64,000 nt of DNA from Vibrio tritonius (GTDB lineage: Bacteria; Pseudomonadota; Gammaproteobacteria; Enterobacterales; Vibrionaceae). Positions 6,471 through 15,617 of this stretch are shown in pieces (within the stretch, counting starts at the first letter, position 1; each line of letters opens with the position of its first letter). The stretch spans positions 248,001-312,000 of the forward strand of contig NZ_AP014636.1 in the NCBI RefSeq assembly GCF_001547935.1. Reading direction: 5' to 3'. The notes under the pieces are model-generated. The model was not told the DNA's origin. It saw nothing but the letters and a program-made list of their open reading frames with translations, and searched no databases. A program made the translations under genes and the position numbers.

Positions 6471-8564
6471 TTAGAAGCTGTAATTCAACGACACTTTCGC
6501 ATTAAACGGTGCGCCGTAACGGACGGTGTTGGATGAGTTTAAATAGCTGTAATAGCTTTTATCAAACACGTTTTCCATGTTGACGCGCATCTTCAGATCT
6601 TTGGTTATTTGGTAACTTGCCATTAAATCCACGATGGAATAGGCAGATTGGCTAATGTCGTCTGTGGCATGGATTTCACTTTGCCAACGCACATCGGCAC
6701 CGATAGTTAACTCTGGTAGCCAGTTCACTAACTGATAGTTGCTCGAAAGCTTCACTTGTTTACGGGCGTAGTTGGTGTTGACGTCCGCGCCATCACTGTC
6801 TTCGGCGGTAAATTGAGTCAGACCAAGGTTAATGTCCATGCCATCGACAGGTTTAGCGGCAATCTGAATTTCGATCCCTTTACTCACGGTTCCTTTCACT
6901 GCTTTTTGTGCGGTGTTGGTGGTATTGGGAATGGTGTAACCTGTGTCATCTTGGGCCAAGTTATCTTGCTCAATACGGAACAATGCACCCGATACGGTCA
7001 CTTGCGAATTGAGATTTGATTTAACCCCAATTTCATAGGTTTCACCTTCCAACGGGTCAAGGAAATCGCCATTACGGTCTTGCTCGTTTTGTGGCTCATA
7101 AATGGTCGCATAGCTTACATACACACGGCTTTGCTCGGTGAAATCGTACAATAGACCGGCGTATGGCGTGATGATGCCGTTATCACCATAGTTTTGGTCG
7201 CCGTAGTTGTATCCTCTACGTTGCCAGTTGGCGATACGCGCCCCTAAAATCGCCTTGGTGTTGTCAGTTAAGCTCAAGCGTGTCGCGGTATAAAATGCCA
7301 ACTGTTTAGTGGTGAAATCGTACTCTGTGGTCTTACTCTCTTGCCATTGCGGTTCTGCTGAATGGCCATTCCAAGTAAAGAAGTTATCAATCGAGCCGTA
7401 GGCAATTGGATTTAACGCATAGTATTGGTTGAAATCTTTAAGGTGGTTGTAGCTCACACCGAGCATCAACTCGTGTTGTCTATCTAACAGGGTATAGCCG
7501 CCGCTTAAATTGACGTTAAAGCTGTCTTGGGTGCTTTCACCTTCGTTGTTGTACGACCAAGTCGACAGCCCTGAACCATCTTTGGCTAGCGATCCAATAT
7601 TGATATTGGTGAGCTTCGCTCTTTGACTGTATTGAGTATGGTTGTAGCTGGATTTGAGCTGCCAACCGTTGGAAAACTCATATTCATAATCCGCGAAAAG
7701 ACTTAGGTGCTCGGTATTCCAATAGTTCCAATCCGCGGCTGCAGACGTTGAGCGAGAAAAATTCGTGGCTGACCCATCGGAATAGACGCCCGGTAAACCA
7801 CCCCATGCCGCACCATCGCGGTCATCGGCTTGGTAGCTTGCGCCTAAGCGCACTAAGCTGCTGGCGGTAAGATCTTTTTCAACCACGGTGTAAATTACTT
7901 TGCGGTTGCTAGAATAACGGTCAACAAAAGAGTCGCCTTCAGCGTATTTCGCGACCACGCGTCCGCGCAAACTGCCGTCGTCATTCAAGGCATTACTGAC
8001 ATCCGCCGTTACGCCGCGTTGATCCCAACTGCCCGCCGAGACTTGTACATTACCAGTCAGCGTGGTGCTGTCGGCATGTTTTCTAACCAGGTTTATTGAT
8101 GCAGAAGGGTTACCGACACCCGTGGTTAATCCGGTTGATCCGCGAACGACTTCAACACGCTCATAAATAGAGGTATCAATTTGTGTTTGGCCACTAAAAC
8201 CTGCGGTATCACCCCAGCTGTAAGGCATGCCATCAACTTGATAGCTGGTAATGGCGAATCCGCGAGATTGGAACTGATTGCGCACGTCATCGGTTTTCAG
8301 TGAGCTAATCCCAATCACGTGGTCAAGCACATCATCTACCGAGGAGAGATCACGCTCTTCGAGAAAATTGGCGTCCAATACGGTGACTGATTGCGGCGTT
8401 TCCTCTGGGGCTAGCGCTAAGCCTGTCGAACTACTGACTTTCTGGGCCGCTGCTTGGCTACCCACAACAGTCATTGTTTCGACACTTTCTTGGGGATTCG
8501 CTTGGCTTAACATCGGTATGAAGGGCAGACTCAGCATAATTGGAGAGTAAGCGAAAAGTTTCAC
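6471..8564 (-). CDS. TonB-dependent siderophore receptor (FhuE/DesA-like)
   Basis: A 697-residue outer-membrane receptor that imports ferric siderophore using TonB energy. A signal peptide (to about residue 22) is followed by the TonB box ETMTVVG, the plug domain with PQSVTVLD, SRGFAITSYQVDG and RVEVVRGSTGLTTGVGNPSASINLVRK, and a 22-strand barrel closing with KVSLNYSF, a proper C-terminal Phe. It lacks the extra N-terminal signalling domain of FpvA/FecA types, so control must come from elsewhere. The plug resembles receptors for hydroxamates such as coprogen and ferrioxamine (family-level inference). A divergent AraC gene and an Fes-type esterase lie beside it, and a Fur-box-like site lies in the upstream gap. 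It may take up a siderophore made by others, since no biosynthesis genes are adjacent. Confidence 0.88.
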   Translation of the reverse strand: MKLFAYSPIMLSLPFIPMLSQANPQESVETMTVVGSQAAAQKVSSSTGLALAPEETPQSVTVLDANFLEERDLSSVDDVLDHVIGISSLKTDDVRNQFQSRGFAITSYQVDGMPYSWGDTAGFSGQTQIDTSIYERVEVVRGSTGLTTGVGNPSASINLVRKHADSTTLTGNVQVSAGSWDQRGVTADVSNALNDDGSLRGRVVAKYAEGDSFVDRYSSNRKVIYTVVEKDLTASSLVRLGASYQADDRDGAAWGGLPGVYSDGSATNFSRSTSAAADWNYWNTEHLSLFADYEYEFSNGWQLKSSYNHTQYSQRAKLTNINIGSLAKDGSGLSTWSYNNEGESTQDSFNVNLSGGYTLLDRQHELMLGVSYNHLKDFNQYYALNPIAYGSIDNFFTWNGHSAEPQWQESKTTEYDFTTKQLAFYTATRLSLTDNTKAILGARIANWQRRGYNYGDQNYGDNGIITPYAGLLYDFTEQSRVYVSYATIYEPQNEQDRNGDFLDPLEGETYEIGVKSNLNSQVTVSGALFRIEQDNLAQDDTGYTIPNTTNTAQKAVKGTVSKGIEIQIAAKPVDGMDINLGLTQFTAEDSDGADVNTNYARKQVKLSSNYQLVNWLPELTIGADVRWQSEIHATDDISQSAYSIVDLMASYQITKDLKMRVNMENVFDKSYYSYLNSSNTVRYGAPFNAKVSLNYSF

Positions 8565-8680
8565 AATCAGTTTCCTTGTTTCATCAACGGGTTGGTTAGC
8601 AATGAATTCAGCTTGATTTCAAAAACTAGTGTGTTTAATCAGCGAGAAATCGCTCATGAGTCGATAACAGCTAACTAGAT

Positions 8681-8699
8681 GCATATCGTTCTCATTATC
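8681..8699. promoter_or_regulatory. Probable Fur box between receptor and AraC genes
   Basis: GCATATCGTTCTCATTATC matches the 19-bp Fur consensus GATAATGATAATCATTATC at 12 positions, with the right half ideal. It sits 117 bases upstream of the receptor start, in the divergent promoter region, and would give iron repression. Confidence 0.6.
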
Positions 8700-8779
8700 G
8701 TTTTCAATGAAAAGCAATGTACATGATTATTGAGTGATATTATTATCCGCAAATTGACATTTAATACGGGTAATCGGCC

Positions 8780-9514
8780 ATCATTATTAAAATTCACTCC
8801 CTCAATCGAGATCAGACCAAAGAAGGCCCGTGGCATGAACACGACTGGGGGCAGCTATATTGGGTAACCAACGGCATTATTAATGTCGAAACCAGTAAAG
8901 CTCAATGGGCGATTACGCCAGGTTCGGTGGGATGGACGCCTAAACATTGTGTCCATAAGGTGAAAATCTTCGCCGGGGTACAAGTGTATGTGTTGGATTT
9001 AGATTACTCGGATGCCGATGGTTTCCTGAATGAGCCGGGCGTGTTCGGTATGAGCGCTTTTCTTAACTCGTTGCTCGAGAAAGCGAGCGAGCTTGATGAT
9101 GTCAGTTATCCCCCTGGCTATATCCAGCATTTCGCCGCTTTACTGAGTTATGAAATAGCGCGCTTGGAAGAACTGCCACTTGGTTTGCCATTACCTTCAG
9201 ATCGCCGCGCGCGTAACATCGCCGACCAACTGATGAATAGTCCTGCCAGTGAACTTACTCAAGAACAACTAGCCAGTCATTGGGGCGTGAGCGTGCGAAC
9301 ATTAAGTCGCATTTTCACTAAACAAACAGGGCTTACTTTCAGTCAATGGCGGCAGCAATCTAAAGTTGTGAACTCTCTAAAATGGATTCAGGAAGGCCTG
9401 CCCATCAACGATGTTGCCGAGCGAAGTGGTTATACCAATGTGAGTGCTTTTATTGAAGCATTTCGCCAAAGGTTTGGTGAAACACCAGGTAAGTTTCAAT
9501 CCAAAATTCTTTAA
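8780..9514 (+). CDS. AraC-family regulator, start codon unclear
   Basis: A one-domain-plus-HTH regulator of the cupin type. The N-terminal arm reads HEHDWGQLYWVTNGIINVE, then ITPGSVGWTPKHCVHKV, a normal AraC cupin. The C-terminal double helix-turn-helix is LASHWGVSVRTLSRIF and INDVAERSGYTNVSAFIEAF, ending PGKFQSKIL. There is no ATG, GTG or TTG in frame between the upstream stop (8771) and the cupin; the first GTG, at 8927, lies inside the cupin and would remove half of it. Candidate starts are ATC/ATT at 8780-8788, a rare non-AUG start, or a mutated ATG. The divergent placement beside the siderophore receptor resembles ferrioxamine receptor/DesR pairs, so it likely senses the siderophore and switches the receptor on (inference). 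Confidence 0.7.
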   Translation: MIIKIHSLNRDQTKEGPWHEHDWGQLYWVTNGIINVETSKAQWAITPGSVGWTPKHCVHKVKIFAGVQVYVLDLDYSDADGFLNEPGVFGMSAFLNSLLEKASELDDVSYPPGYIQHFAALLSYEIARLEELPLGLPLPSDRRARNIADQLMNSPASELTQEQLASHWGVSVRTLSRIFTKQTGLTFSQWRQQSKVVNSLKWIQEGLPINDVAERSGYTNVSAFIEAFRQRFGETPGKFQSKIL

Positions 9515-9547
9515 GGTTATTTCTCACTACCTGCGCTGACCAATGAC

Positions 9548-11071
9548 TTAGCGACAGAAAAGTGCGGCCAGGCCATGAGCTAAAGTTACGCGCCAGTTAA
9601 AATAGTCGTGGCCACTGGCGACTTCTTCAAACGTGACGTGATAGCCTCGTTGTCTTAGCGTGTCGACTAAGGTTCGGTTGGTGTTGAGAATCTCGTAAGC
9701 TTTAGGCGTTATCTCAAATAGCCCGGCGTTCATATAGATCTCAATGGCGTGTTTTGGCATCTCTTTTACCAAATCGACAAACCAATGCTCAGACGGGTTC
9801 TGCGCGTGCGCATTGCTTTGCGGCGCCCACCAAAATGATCCCGATTGACACAGCACTTTGCCAAAGTGGTCGGGATGGGAAAACGCAATAAACATTGAGG
9901 CTAAACCGCCATAGCTAGAGCCCGATAGAATAGTGTCGCGCGCACTGGGGGCTATGCCTAATTTATTACATAACCAAGGTTTGAATTCGGTCGCCAAAAA
10001 ATCAGTGTAAGCTTGATTGGGCGTGAGTTCTTGCGCACGCAAATCTGGGCTCGGTGTATCGATAAACACGGCTCGCATTGGCGGTATGGATCCTTCTGCG
10101 ATGAGGTTATCTAAGATGGTTGGAATGGGAACTTTGGTTAAGTAATCACTGCCATCAAACAACATCAGTAATGGTGAGGTTGGGGTAAGGGCATAGCTAC
10201 TGTGCGGTGTATAGACGCGAATCAGCCGCGAGTTACCCAATAATGAGCTTACATAGTCAAACTCTGCGATCTCGCCTTTCGGCACGTCCTTCTCATGTGC
10301 TATCTCATCGTTTGGCGCATCGGGTAGGCTCACTGTCGAAGCGCAGCCAAAGATGGATTCAGGATCGCCAAATATAGGCCGGCGATTAAGTGGATCCGTC
10401 GTCACCGATGAGAAGCATGCTAAGTACTGTTCGCTCCCATTTTCTTCGGTCAATTGCGCAACATTCACAGCTAAACGATAAGAAAAAAGGCTGCTGGTCG
10501 GCAAAATATAGCTCCTAAACCAAATCTGACTGCGAGGCATAGGCGTCAAATATGCCTGTCCATCATAAGGTGCTCCGAGCAGCAAAACGTTGGCAGTGGA
10601 AGTATTCCCCTGATAGACAAATGTTACCACAGTCTCTCCAGTATCATTTTGCTCTACCAGTGGTGAGCCTTGCTGACGCACTTTCTGCCAAAAATCAGCT
10701 TCAGCATTGGCATCGTTTTGTGCGATACGGTCGATCGTTTCTAAAAGTAACGGGCTAATAATCTCTTGCTGCGGACAAATGCGCTGGTCTGGTTTTAATT
10801 CCAGTAAGCGATAGTCGAATTCAATTTTGGTTGGCGTATCTTGCTGAGGAACAAAATGAAAATGGTAGTGATCAGGTTTGTCGGCAAACCAATACAGTTC
10901 AGCCTTGTTACTTTTAGTTTTCAGCAGATGACGAACAATGTTGCCTTGGCTATCGGTAATGTAAATGGCTTGCACATCCTTATCACAGCGAATAGAACCA
11001 CGTAAATAACTGGGTTTATCGATGATTTCCGCCCATGTCGCAGGGGCTGTGATAGTGAGATTTTTCTGCAT
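9548..11071 (-). CDS. fes: Enterochelin-esterase-like (Fes) siderophore hydrolase
   Basis: A cytoplasmic esterase that would open imported ferric siderophore to free iron. It has the two-part Fes layout: an N-terminal beta-sandwich substrate domain (to about residue 200, with YDGQAYLTPMPRSQIW) and an alpha/beta-hydrolase domain. The nucleophile Ser is in GSSYGG and the catalytic His in SGHDYFNWR near the C-terminus. I chose the ATG at 11071 (MQKNLTIT, 507 residues) over an upstream TTG at 11104 because a purine-rich GGCGG precedes it. Length and two-domain shape match Fes rather than the shorter IroE. The receptor next door looks hydroxamate-like, which is a mild mismatch: Fes acts on catecholate trilactones, so the true substrate is open. 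Confidence 0.8.
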   Translation of the reverse strand: MQKNLTITAPATWAEIIDKPSYLRGSIRCDKDVQAIYITDSQGNIVRHLLKTKSNKAELYWFADKPDHYHFHFVPQQDTPTKIEFDYRLLELKPDQRICPQQEIISPLLLETIDRIAQNDANAEADFWQKVRQQGSPLVEQNDTGETVVTFVYQGNTSTANVLLLGAPYDGQAYLTPMPRSQIWFRSYILPTSSLFSYRLAVNVAQLTEENGSEQYLACFSSVTTDPLNRRPIFGDPESIFGCASTVSLPDAPNDEIAHEKDVPKGEIAEFDYVSSLLGNSRLIRVYTPHSSYALTPTSPLLMLFDGSDYLTKVPIPTILDNLIAEGSIPPMRAVFIDTPSPDLRAQELTPNQAYTDFLATEFKPWLCNKLGIAPSARDTILSGSSYGGLASMFIAFSHPDHFGKVLCQSGSFWWAPQSNAHAQNPSEHWFVDLVKEMPKHAIEIYMNAGLFEITPKAYEILNTNRTLVDTLRQRGYHVTFEEVASGHDYFNWRVTLAHGLAALFCR

Positions 11072-11357
11072 TGATACCGCCGAATGATCGTGAAAAAGGT
11101 GCAAGTCGGTGCGAGCTGTATTGCGCTGCTTAATCGGCGATTATCAGGAAAATGAGAATTGATGTCACGAATAAACTATGCAGCACGATGCCTGATTGTT
11201 TACTGTGACGAATAGAAAGCTCAATATTAATGAGTTTTGTCTACATGACTTTGTCGGTACAGAACTATTTTTCTATTTGACCTCTGCGCAGTCAGAGGTC
11301 GATGATAGTATGGTCCATCAAGGTAAAATCAAACGGATTTTGAAAAAAGAGAACAAC

Positions 11358-12491
11358 ATGAATTACAAATACCATATGCCAACCAAAGTGTTTTCTGGCA
11401 AAAATTGCATTGTTGCGAATAGCGATGTGTTTAAAACGTTCGGCTCCAAAGCGATGTTGGTCACTGGGCGCTCTTCCGCAAAGAAAAATGGCTCACAACA
11501 CGATGTGATCACTGCTTTAGAACAACAAGGTATTGATTACGTTGTCTTTGATAAAGTAATGGCTAATCCAACGATTGAGTGTGCTTACGAAGGTGCTGAG
11601 TTTGCCAAAGCGAATCAGGTCGATTTAATTGTGGCGATTGGTGGTGGTTCGCCCATGGATGCCGCCAAAGCAATGGCTTTGTTGGCGAAGCAAGATATTC
11701 AGCCAGAAGACCTGTTTAATGGTCAATACGCAGAGGATGTATTGCCGATCATTGCCGTGCCGACGACGGCGGGGACAGGCTCAGAGGTCACCCAGTATTC
11801 GATTTTGACTAATAATCTGTTGGAAACCAAAACCAGCATTGCTGCCGACATCCTATTCCCCAAAGTAGCGTTTGTGGATGCGAAATACATGTTGGGATTG
11901 CCAGTTACCACAACCATTAATACGGCGGTTGATGCGCTATCTCACTCAGTGGAAGGAATGCTGAGTATTCGTTCCTCGCTGGTGTCGGATGCGTTAGCTA
12001 AAGAGAGTATTCGATATTTTGTGAAAGCCGCTCCAGCAATGTGTGATGCTGTTGGTTCAGGCGATGTGAGCCTGCTCAATGAAACGGTTAGACAGGATTT
12101 GATGCAGTGCGCCATGCTGGCGGGCATGGTGATCGCTCAGACAGGGACAACAGCGGTGCATGCGATGGGCTATTCCTTAACCTATTTCAAAGATATTGAC
12201 CATGGTCGTGCGAATGGCTTGTTGCTTGCAGAGTACATGGCCGTGGTTCAAGAAAGTGAACCTCAGTTGGTGGCGGAGATTCTTGCAGCTCTTGGCATGA
12301 GTGAGTTGAGTGAATTTAAAGCGTTGTTGAGCAAACTGTTGGGTGAAGTGGAAGTGCTGACCAAAGACGACGTGGTTAAATTCAGTGCCAAAGCCGTTGC
12401 CGCCCCAGCAATCAAAGGTAACTGTAAAGTAAAACCCACAGAAGGCGAAGTAAATGCCATGTTTATGCAGGCTTTTAATTTGTCATTTTAG
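11358..12491 (+). CDS. Iron-containing alcohol dehydrogenase
   Basis: A 377-residue group III (Fe-type) alcohol dehydrogenase, NAD(P)-dependent. The nucleotide-binding GGGSPMDAAKA lies near residue 90-100 and the family signature follows as TTAGTGSEVTQYSI. The iron ligands are an Asp plus three His: the Asp/His pair in VDALSHSVEG, the His in VHAMGYS and the His in DIDHGRANG. The ATG at 11358 (MNYKYHMP) follows an AGAGAAC site; longer frames to 11196 add a non-family leader. The substrate is not readable. It stands alone between the Fes gene and the hut locus and ends in its own terminator. Confidence 0.85.
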   Translation: MNYKYHMPTKVFSGKNCIVANSDVFKTFGSKAMLVTGRSSAKKNGSQHDVITALEQQGIDYVVFDKVMANPTIECAYEGAEFAKANQVDLIVAIGGGSPMDAAKAMALLAKQDIQPEDLFNGQYAEDVLPIIAVPTTAGTGSEVTQYSILTNNLLETKTSIAADILFPKVAFVDAKYMLGLPVTTTINTAVDALSHSVEGMLSIRSSLVSDALAKESIRYFVKAAPAMCDAVGSGDVSLLNETVRQDLMQCAMLAGMVIAQTGTTAVHAMGYSLTYFKDIDHGRANGLLLAEYMAVVQESEPQLVAEILAALGMSELSEFKALLSKLLGEVEVLTKDDVVKFSAKAVAAPAIKGNCKVKPTEGEVNAMFMQAFNLSF

Positions 12492-12517
12492 GTCGGCAGA
12501 GATTGGCGATTAATGTT

Positions 12518-12551
12518 TAGAGGCAAAAGATAAATGTTTGCCTCTATTTTT
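12518..12551 (+). terminator. Terminator after the iron alcohol dehydrogenase gene
   Basis: A 10-bp stem TAGAGGCAAA / TTTGCCTCTA with a 9-base loop, followed by TTTTT. Confidence 0.85.
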
Positions 12552-12621
12552 CTCTCTCAAATATTTTTTAAGTCCCCGCAATCGACAAATTAGCCTGTTT
12601 GGCAAGATAAATAGCAAAAAG

Positions 12622-13242
12622 TTAGTTGCTACATGATGAATAACAGCATTGTATTGCAACCCCTTGACCTTCTTGCAGTGACAATGTCACTGGCGTGGTT
12701 ATCCGAACCGTTGACGTTGCTGTAACCTTAAGTGGGATTGGCTCTATCGTTGTGTTTAATGGGGTTATGAGTAACTTGCTCTCTTTTGTGGCGTAAAAAC
12801 CATCAAATAACGTTTGGTCATTCTCGCTAAAATCCAGCGATAGCCCCGAGTTTAGCGCCTGAACATAGGAGATCACTTCCTCTTCTCTGACCATGATATT
12901 GAGATCTTGTATCTCGCCATGAGTGAGATGTGCTTCGGTTTTATCGGCGCCAGAAAAGCGCGCAATATCGAGTGAGTGGGATAAGTGATGACGGCTAATT
13001 TCACCCGACAATGAAGTATGAGTGAGCTGCATACCGTGGCCATTGATTAACACTAAGGTGCGGTGCATGCCACTAAAATCTGAGAACGCGCCATCTTCTA
13101 CCACGGCAGCTTGGCTGAGACGAAACAGTACACCATTAGCATCTTCAATACGGGCGATTTCCAAGGTAACACCGAGGCCATTTTTCCATGGCATGCGAAT
13201 GTATTGGTCTGGCGTGAGTAGCGTATAGGGACTATGCATCAT
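12622..13242 (-). CDS. hutD: HutD-family protein
   Basis: A 206-residue cupin-like HutD/Ves protein. The N-terminal IRMPWKNGLGVTLEIA is the family hallmark, followed by FRLSQAAVVEDGAFSDF and HRTLVLINGHGM. In Pseudomonas, HutD limits or fine-tunes histidine catabolism, probably by binding a pathway metabolite (family knowledge). Its ATGATG start overlaps the hutF stop (13232-13234), so it is translated together with hutF from the divergent hut promoter. Confidence 0.88.
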   Translation of the reverse strand: MMHSPYTLLTPDQYIRMPWKNGLGVTLEIARIEDANGVLFRLSQAAVVEDGAFSDFSGMHRTLVLINGHGMQLTHTSLSGEISRHHLSHSLDIARFSGADKTEAHLTHGEIQDLNIMVREEEVISYVQALNSGLSLDFSENDQTLFDGFYATKESKLLITPLNTTIEPIPLKVTATSTVRITTPVTLSLQEGQGVAIQCCYSSCSN

Positions 13243-14653
13243 AAATCACCTTCTTAATCACTTGGGTAAAGGCTGTGCGGCTCTCTGCATCGAGCGCGTG
13301 CTGGCCATTTTTTATCACCGCTTTTCCTGCAACATAGACATCTTTGACCATATTATCGTTACATGCAAATATCCACCGGTTGAACAGGTCTTGTGGTTGA
13401 CTCGCATCAATAAACGGATGACTTTTATCTAGCACCATAAAATCGGCGCGGTTGCCGACCGCGATGCCCAATTTAACCGCACAGGATTGATTTCCGCCTT
13501 GTAAAGCCTGATTAAACAGATATTCGCCAACATTATTGGTGAGGTTTGGTGTTGCAGTAGAGGCAAAAGAGTTTTGCTTGGTGCGATAGAGACGGTTACG
13601 CTGCTGGTCGCGCAGACGCTGACCATATTCCAAGGTGCGCAGCTCATCAACAATCGATAAGCTCACATGGCTATCAGAACCGATCGCCCAGTGACCGTGA
13701 TGCTTTTCATACTCAACGCCCGGGAAAATACCGTCTCCGAGATTAGCCTCGGTGGTGGGGCACAGGCCAGCAATCGCACCGCTGCTGGCAATGGCAGCGA
13801 TCTCTTGTGGATTAAGATGTGTAGCATGGATAAGAGTCCAACGGTTATCAAGGCCGATGTGGTTATTGAGCCATTCGACAGGTCGTTCACCACTCCAGCT
13901 TAAACAGTCGTTAACCTCTTTTTGCTGCTCAGAAACATGAATGTGAATCGGGCGAGGTGCCTTGATGTGACCGAGTACCTCTTGAATTTGTTGTTCACTC
14001 ACCGCACGCAACGAGTGAAAGCAAATTCCCAACCTATTCTTGGCGTCATCTTTAAAGTGAGCTTCTAACTGCTGGTGTAACCCAAGGTAAGAATCGGCGC
14101 TGTGAATAAAGCGAGCTTGCCCGCTATTGGCTGGCTGTGAGCCAAAACCAGAGTAGCTATAAAGCACGGGTAGCAGCGTTAACCCCATACCAGTGCGCTG
14201 CGCGGCATCAAGCAGTTGCAGAGACATTTCAGCAGGGTTGGCGTACGCCGCGCCGTTCGCTGCATGGTGCAAGTAATGAAATTCACCCACTTGAGTATAA
14301 CCCGCTTTGAGCATCTCAATATAAAGCTGCGTGGCAATCACATTGGCTTGCTCTGGTGAGAGTTTACCAACGATCTTGTACATCAAGTCGCGCCAACTCC
14401 AAAAGCTGTCATCGGGACGCAGGCTGATTTCTGCCATACCTGCCATCACCCGTTGAAAGGCATGAGAGTGCACGTTGGCAAGCGTCGGTAGCAGCGGGCC
14501 TTTCACATGTAGCGCGTCGGCTGGTTTTGGGCTATTGGCTTGAACCGAGACAAACGTGCCTTGCTCAATCTCTAAAGTCACTTGTTGTTGCCAACGATCA
14601 TCGATCCATGCGAGATCGGCAAAAACAGTGGTACGTGATTGATGAGCTGTCAT
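13232..14653 (-). CDS. hutF: Formimidoylglutamate deiminase HutF
   Basis: An amidohydrolase-fold enzyme (473 residues) that turns N-formimidoyl-L-glutamate into N-formyl-L-glutamate and ammonia, the fourth step of the five-step histidine route. Metal ligands visible are HSHAF (in PTLANVHSHAFQRVM), the His in HIHVSEQ, the His in LIHATHL and the Asp in GSDSHVS. The active-site lysine is not used in this subgroup. It belongs with HutG further on, and the pair defines the five-step version. It starts 158 bases from the divergent hutC gene, with a HutC-type operator between them. Confidence 0.92.
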   Translation of the reverse strand: MTAHQSRTTVFADLAWIDDRWQQQVTLEIEQGTFVSVQANSPKPADALHVKGPLLPTLANVHSHAFQRVMAGMAEISLRPDDSFWSWRDLMYKIVGKLSPEQANVIATQLYIEMLKAGYTQVGEFHYLHHAANGAAYANPAEMSLQLLDAAQRTGMGLTLLPVLYSYSGFGSQPANSGQARFIHSADSYLGLHQQLEAHFKDDAKNRLGICFHSLRAVSEQQIQEVLGHIKAPRPIHIHVSEQQKEVNDCLSWSGERPVEWLNNHIGLDNRWTLIHATHLNPQEIAAIASSGAIAGLCPTTEANLGDGIFPGVEYEKHHGHWAIGSDSHVSLSIVDELRTLEYGQRLRDQQRNRLYRTKQNSFASTATPNLTNNVGEYLFNQALQGGNQSCAVKLGIAVGNRADFMVLDKSHPFIDASQPQDLFNRWIFACNDNMVKDVYVAGKAVIKNGQHALDAESRTAFTQVIKKVIYDA

Positions 14654-14706
14654 TTTTCTTCCTTGCTAAAATGATTTCCTATTGACGTCAGCATAGCAGG
14701 GTCTAA

Positions 14707-14720
14707 CATGTATAGACAAG
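14707..14720. promoter_or_regulatory. Putative HutC operator between hutF and hutC
   Basis: CATGTATAGACAAG holds the TGTATA-GACA core, close to the TGTATATACA palindrome bound by HutC/GntR repressors. A near-identical site lies before hutH at 15837-15846, which strengthens both. A second half-match (TGTCTATATC) lies about 10 bases on. Confidence 0.6.
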
Positions 14721-14810
14721 TGGGTATGATGTCTATATCTGTTCCTGTTAAGGTGCTACGTTTTCCGTTATACTCAATTTTCTCTGATTTCTTTGGATAC
14801 TCAATAACCT

Positions 14811-15566
14811 ATGCCTGATTCAACTGCGAACATGATGGACCATTTATCAAAACTGATTGATGATTCACCTACGCCCATTTATGCCAAAGTGAAACAGGCT
14901 ATTTGCCAGCAAATTGATAGTGGCGAGTGGCAACCTGATCAACGTGTTCCGTCGGAATTGGAAATGGTTAGAGCGTTAGGTGTTAGCCGTATGACGGTGA
15001 ACCGCGCCCTGAGAGAATTAACGGCAGAAGGTGTGCTGATTCGCCAGCAAGGGGTAGGCACATTTGTTGCTCGTAAGAAAACCCATTCGGCCCTTTCTGA
15101 AGTCCATGCGATTGCTGATGAAATCGCCCAGCGTGGTCACATTCATAAAGCTAAGTTGATCGATATTTGTCAGGCTAAAGCATCGATGGAAGAGGCGATG
15201 GAGCTTGGTGTAAGAACAAATCATCGTATTTTCCGCGCAACGATTTTGCACTTTGAAAATGAGGCCCCAATTCAAATTGAATACCGCGTCGTCAATGCCG
15301 AATTAGCCCCTGACTATGATCAACAAGATTTCCAAAATAATGGGGCTTATACCTATTTAATGACCGTTGCTCCCATGACCGAAGGAGAGCATCTGGTGGA
15401 AGCGGTTAATGCCTCAGAAAAAGAGTGTGAGTTGCTGCAAATCTCAGCCTCTGAGCCGTGTTTGCAGATCAAACGTCGCACATGGTGTAAAGAGAACTTG
15501 GTGACCAATGCACGTCTGATTTCACCGGGTTCACGCTTCCAACTGTTTGGCCATTTTAAACAGTAA
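14811..15566 (+). CDS. hutC: Histidine-utilisation repressor HutC
   Basis: A 251-residue GntR-family regulator of the HutC subgroup. The N-terminal winged helix includes VPSELEMVRALGVSRMTVNRAL and GVLIRQQGVGTFVA; the C-terminal UTRA ligand domain follows (HRIFRATILHFENEAPIQIEYR, then LQIKRRTWC). It represses hut genes until urocanate binds (family knowledge). It is divergent from hutDF and upstream of hutHIGU, with matching operators before both groups. Confidence 0.92.
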   Translation: MPDSTANMMDHLSKLIDDSPTPIYAKVKQAICQQIDSGEWQPDQRVPSELEMVRALGVSRMTVNRALRELTAEGVLIRQQGVGTFVARKKTHSALSEVHAIADEIAQRGHIHKAKLIDICQAKASMEEAMELGVRTNHRIFRATILHFENEAPIQIEYRVVNAELAPDYDQQDFQNNGAYTYLMTVAPMTEGEHLVEAVNASEKECELLQISASEPCLQIKRRTWCKENLVTNARLISPGSRFQLFGHFKQ

Positions 15567-15617
15567 AGACATGCCGTTTATTGCCTATTTAACCCATTGA
15601 TTGATCTTATTTTCCCC

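Noticed and set aside
11196..11357. N-terminal extension of the iron alcohol dehydrogenase
   Set aside because: The extra 54 codons do not resemble the family, and a proper ATG with a ribosome site is at 11358.
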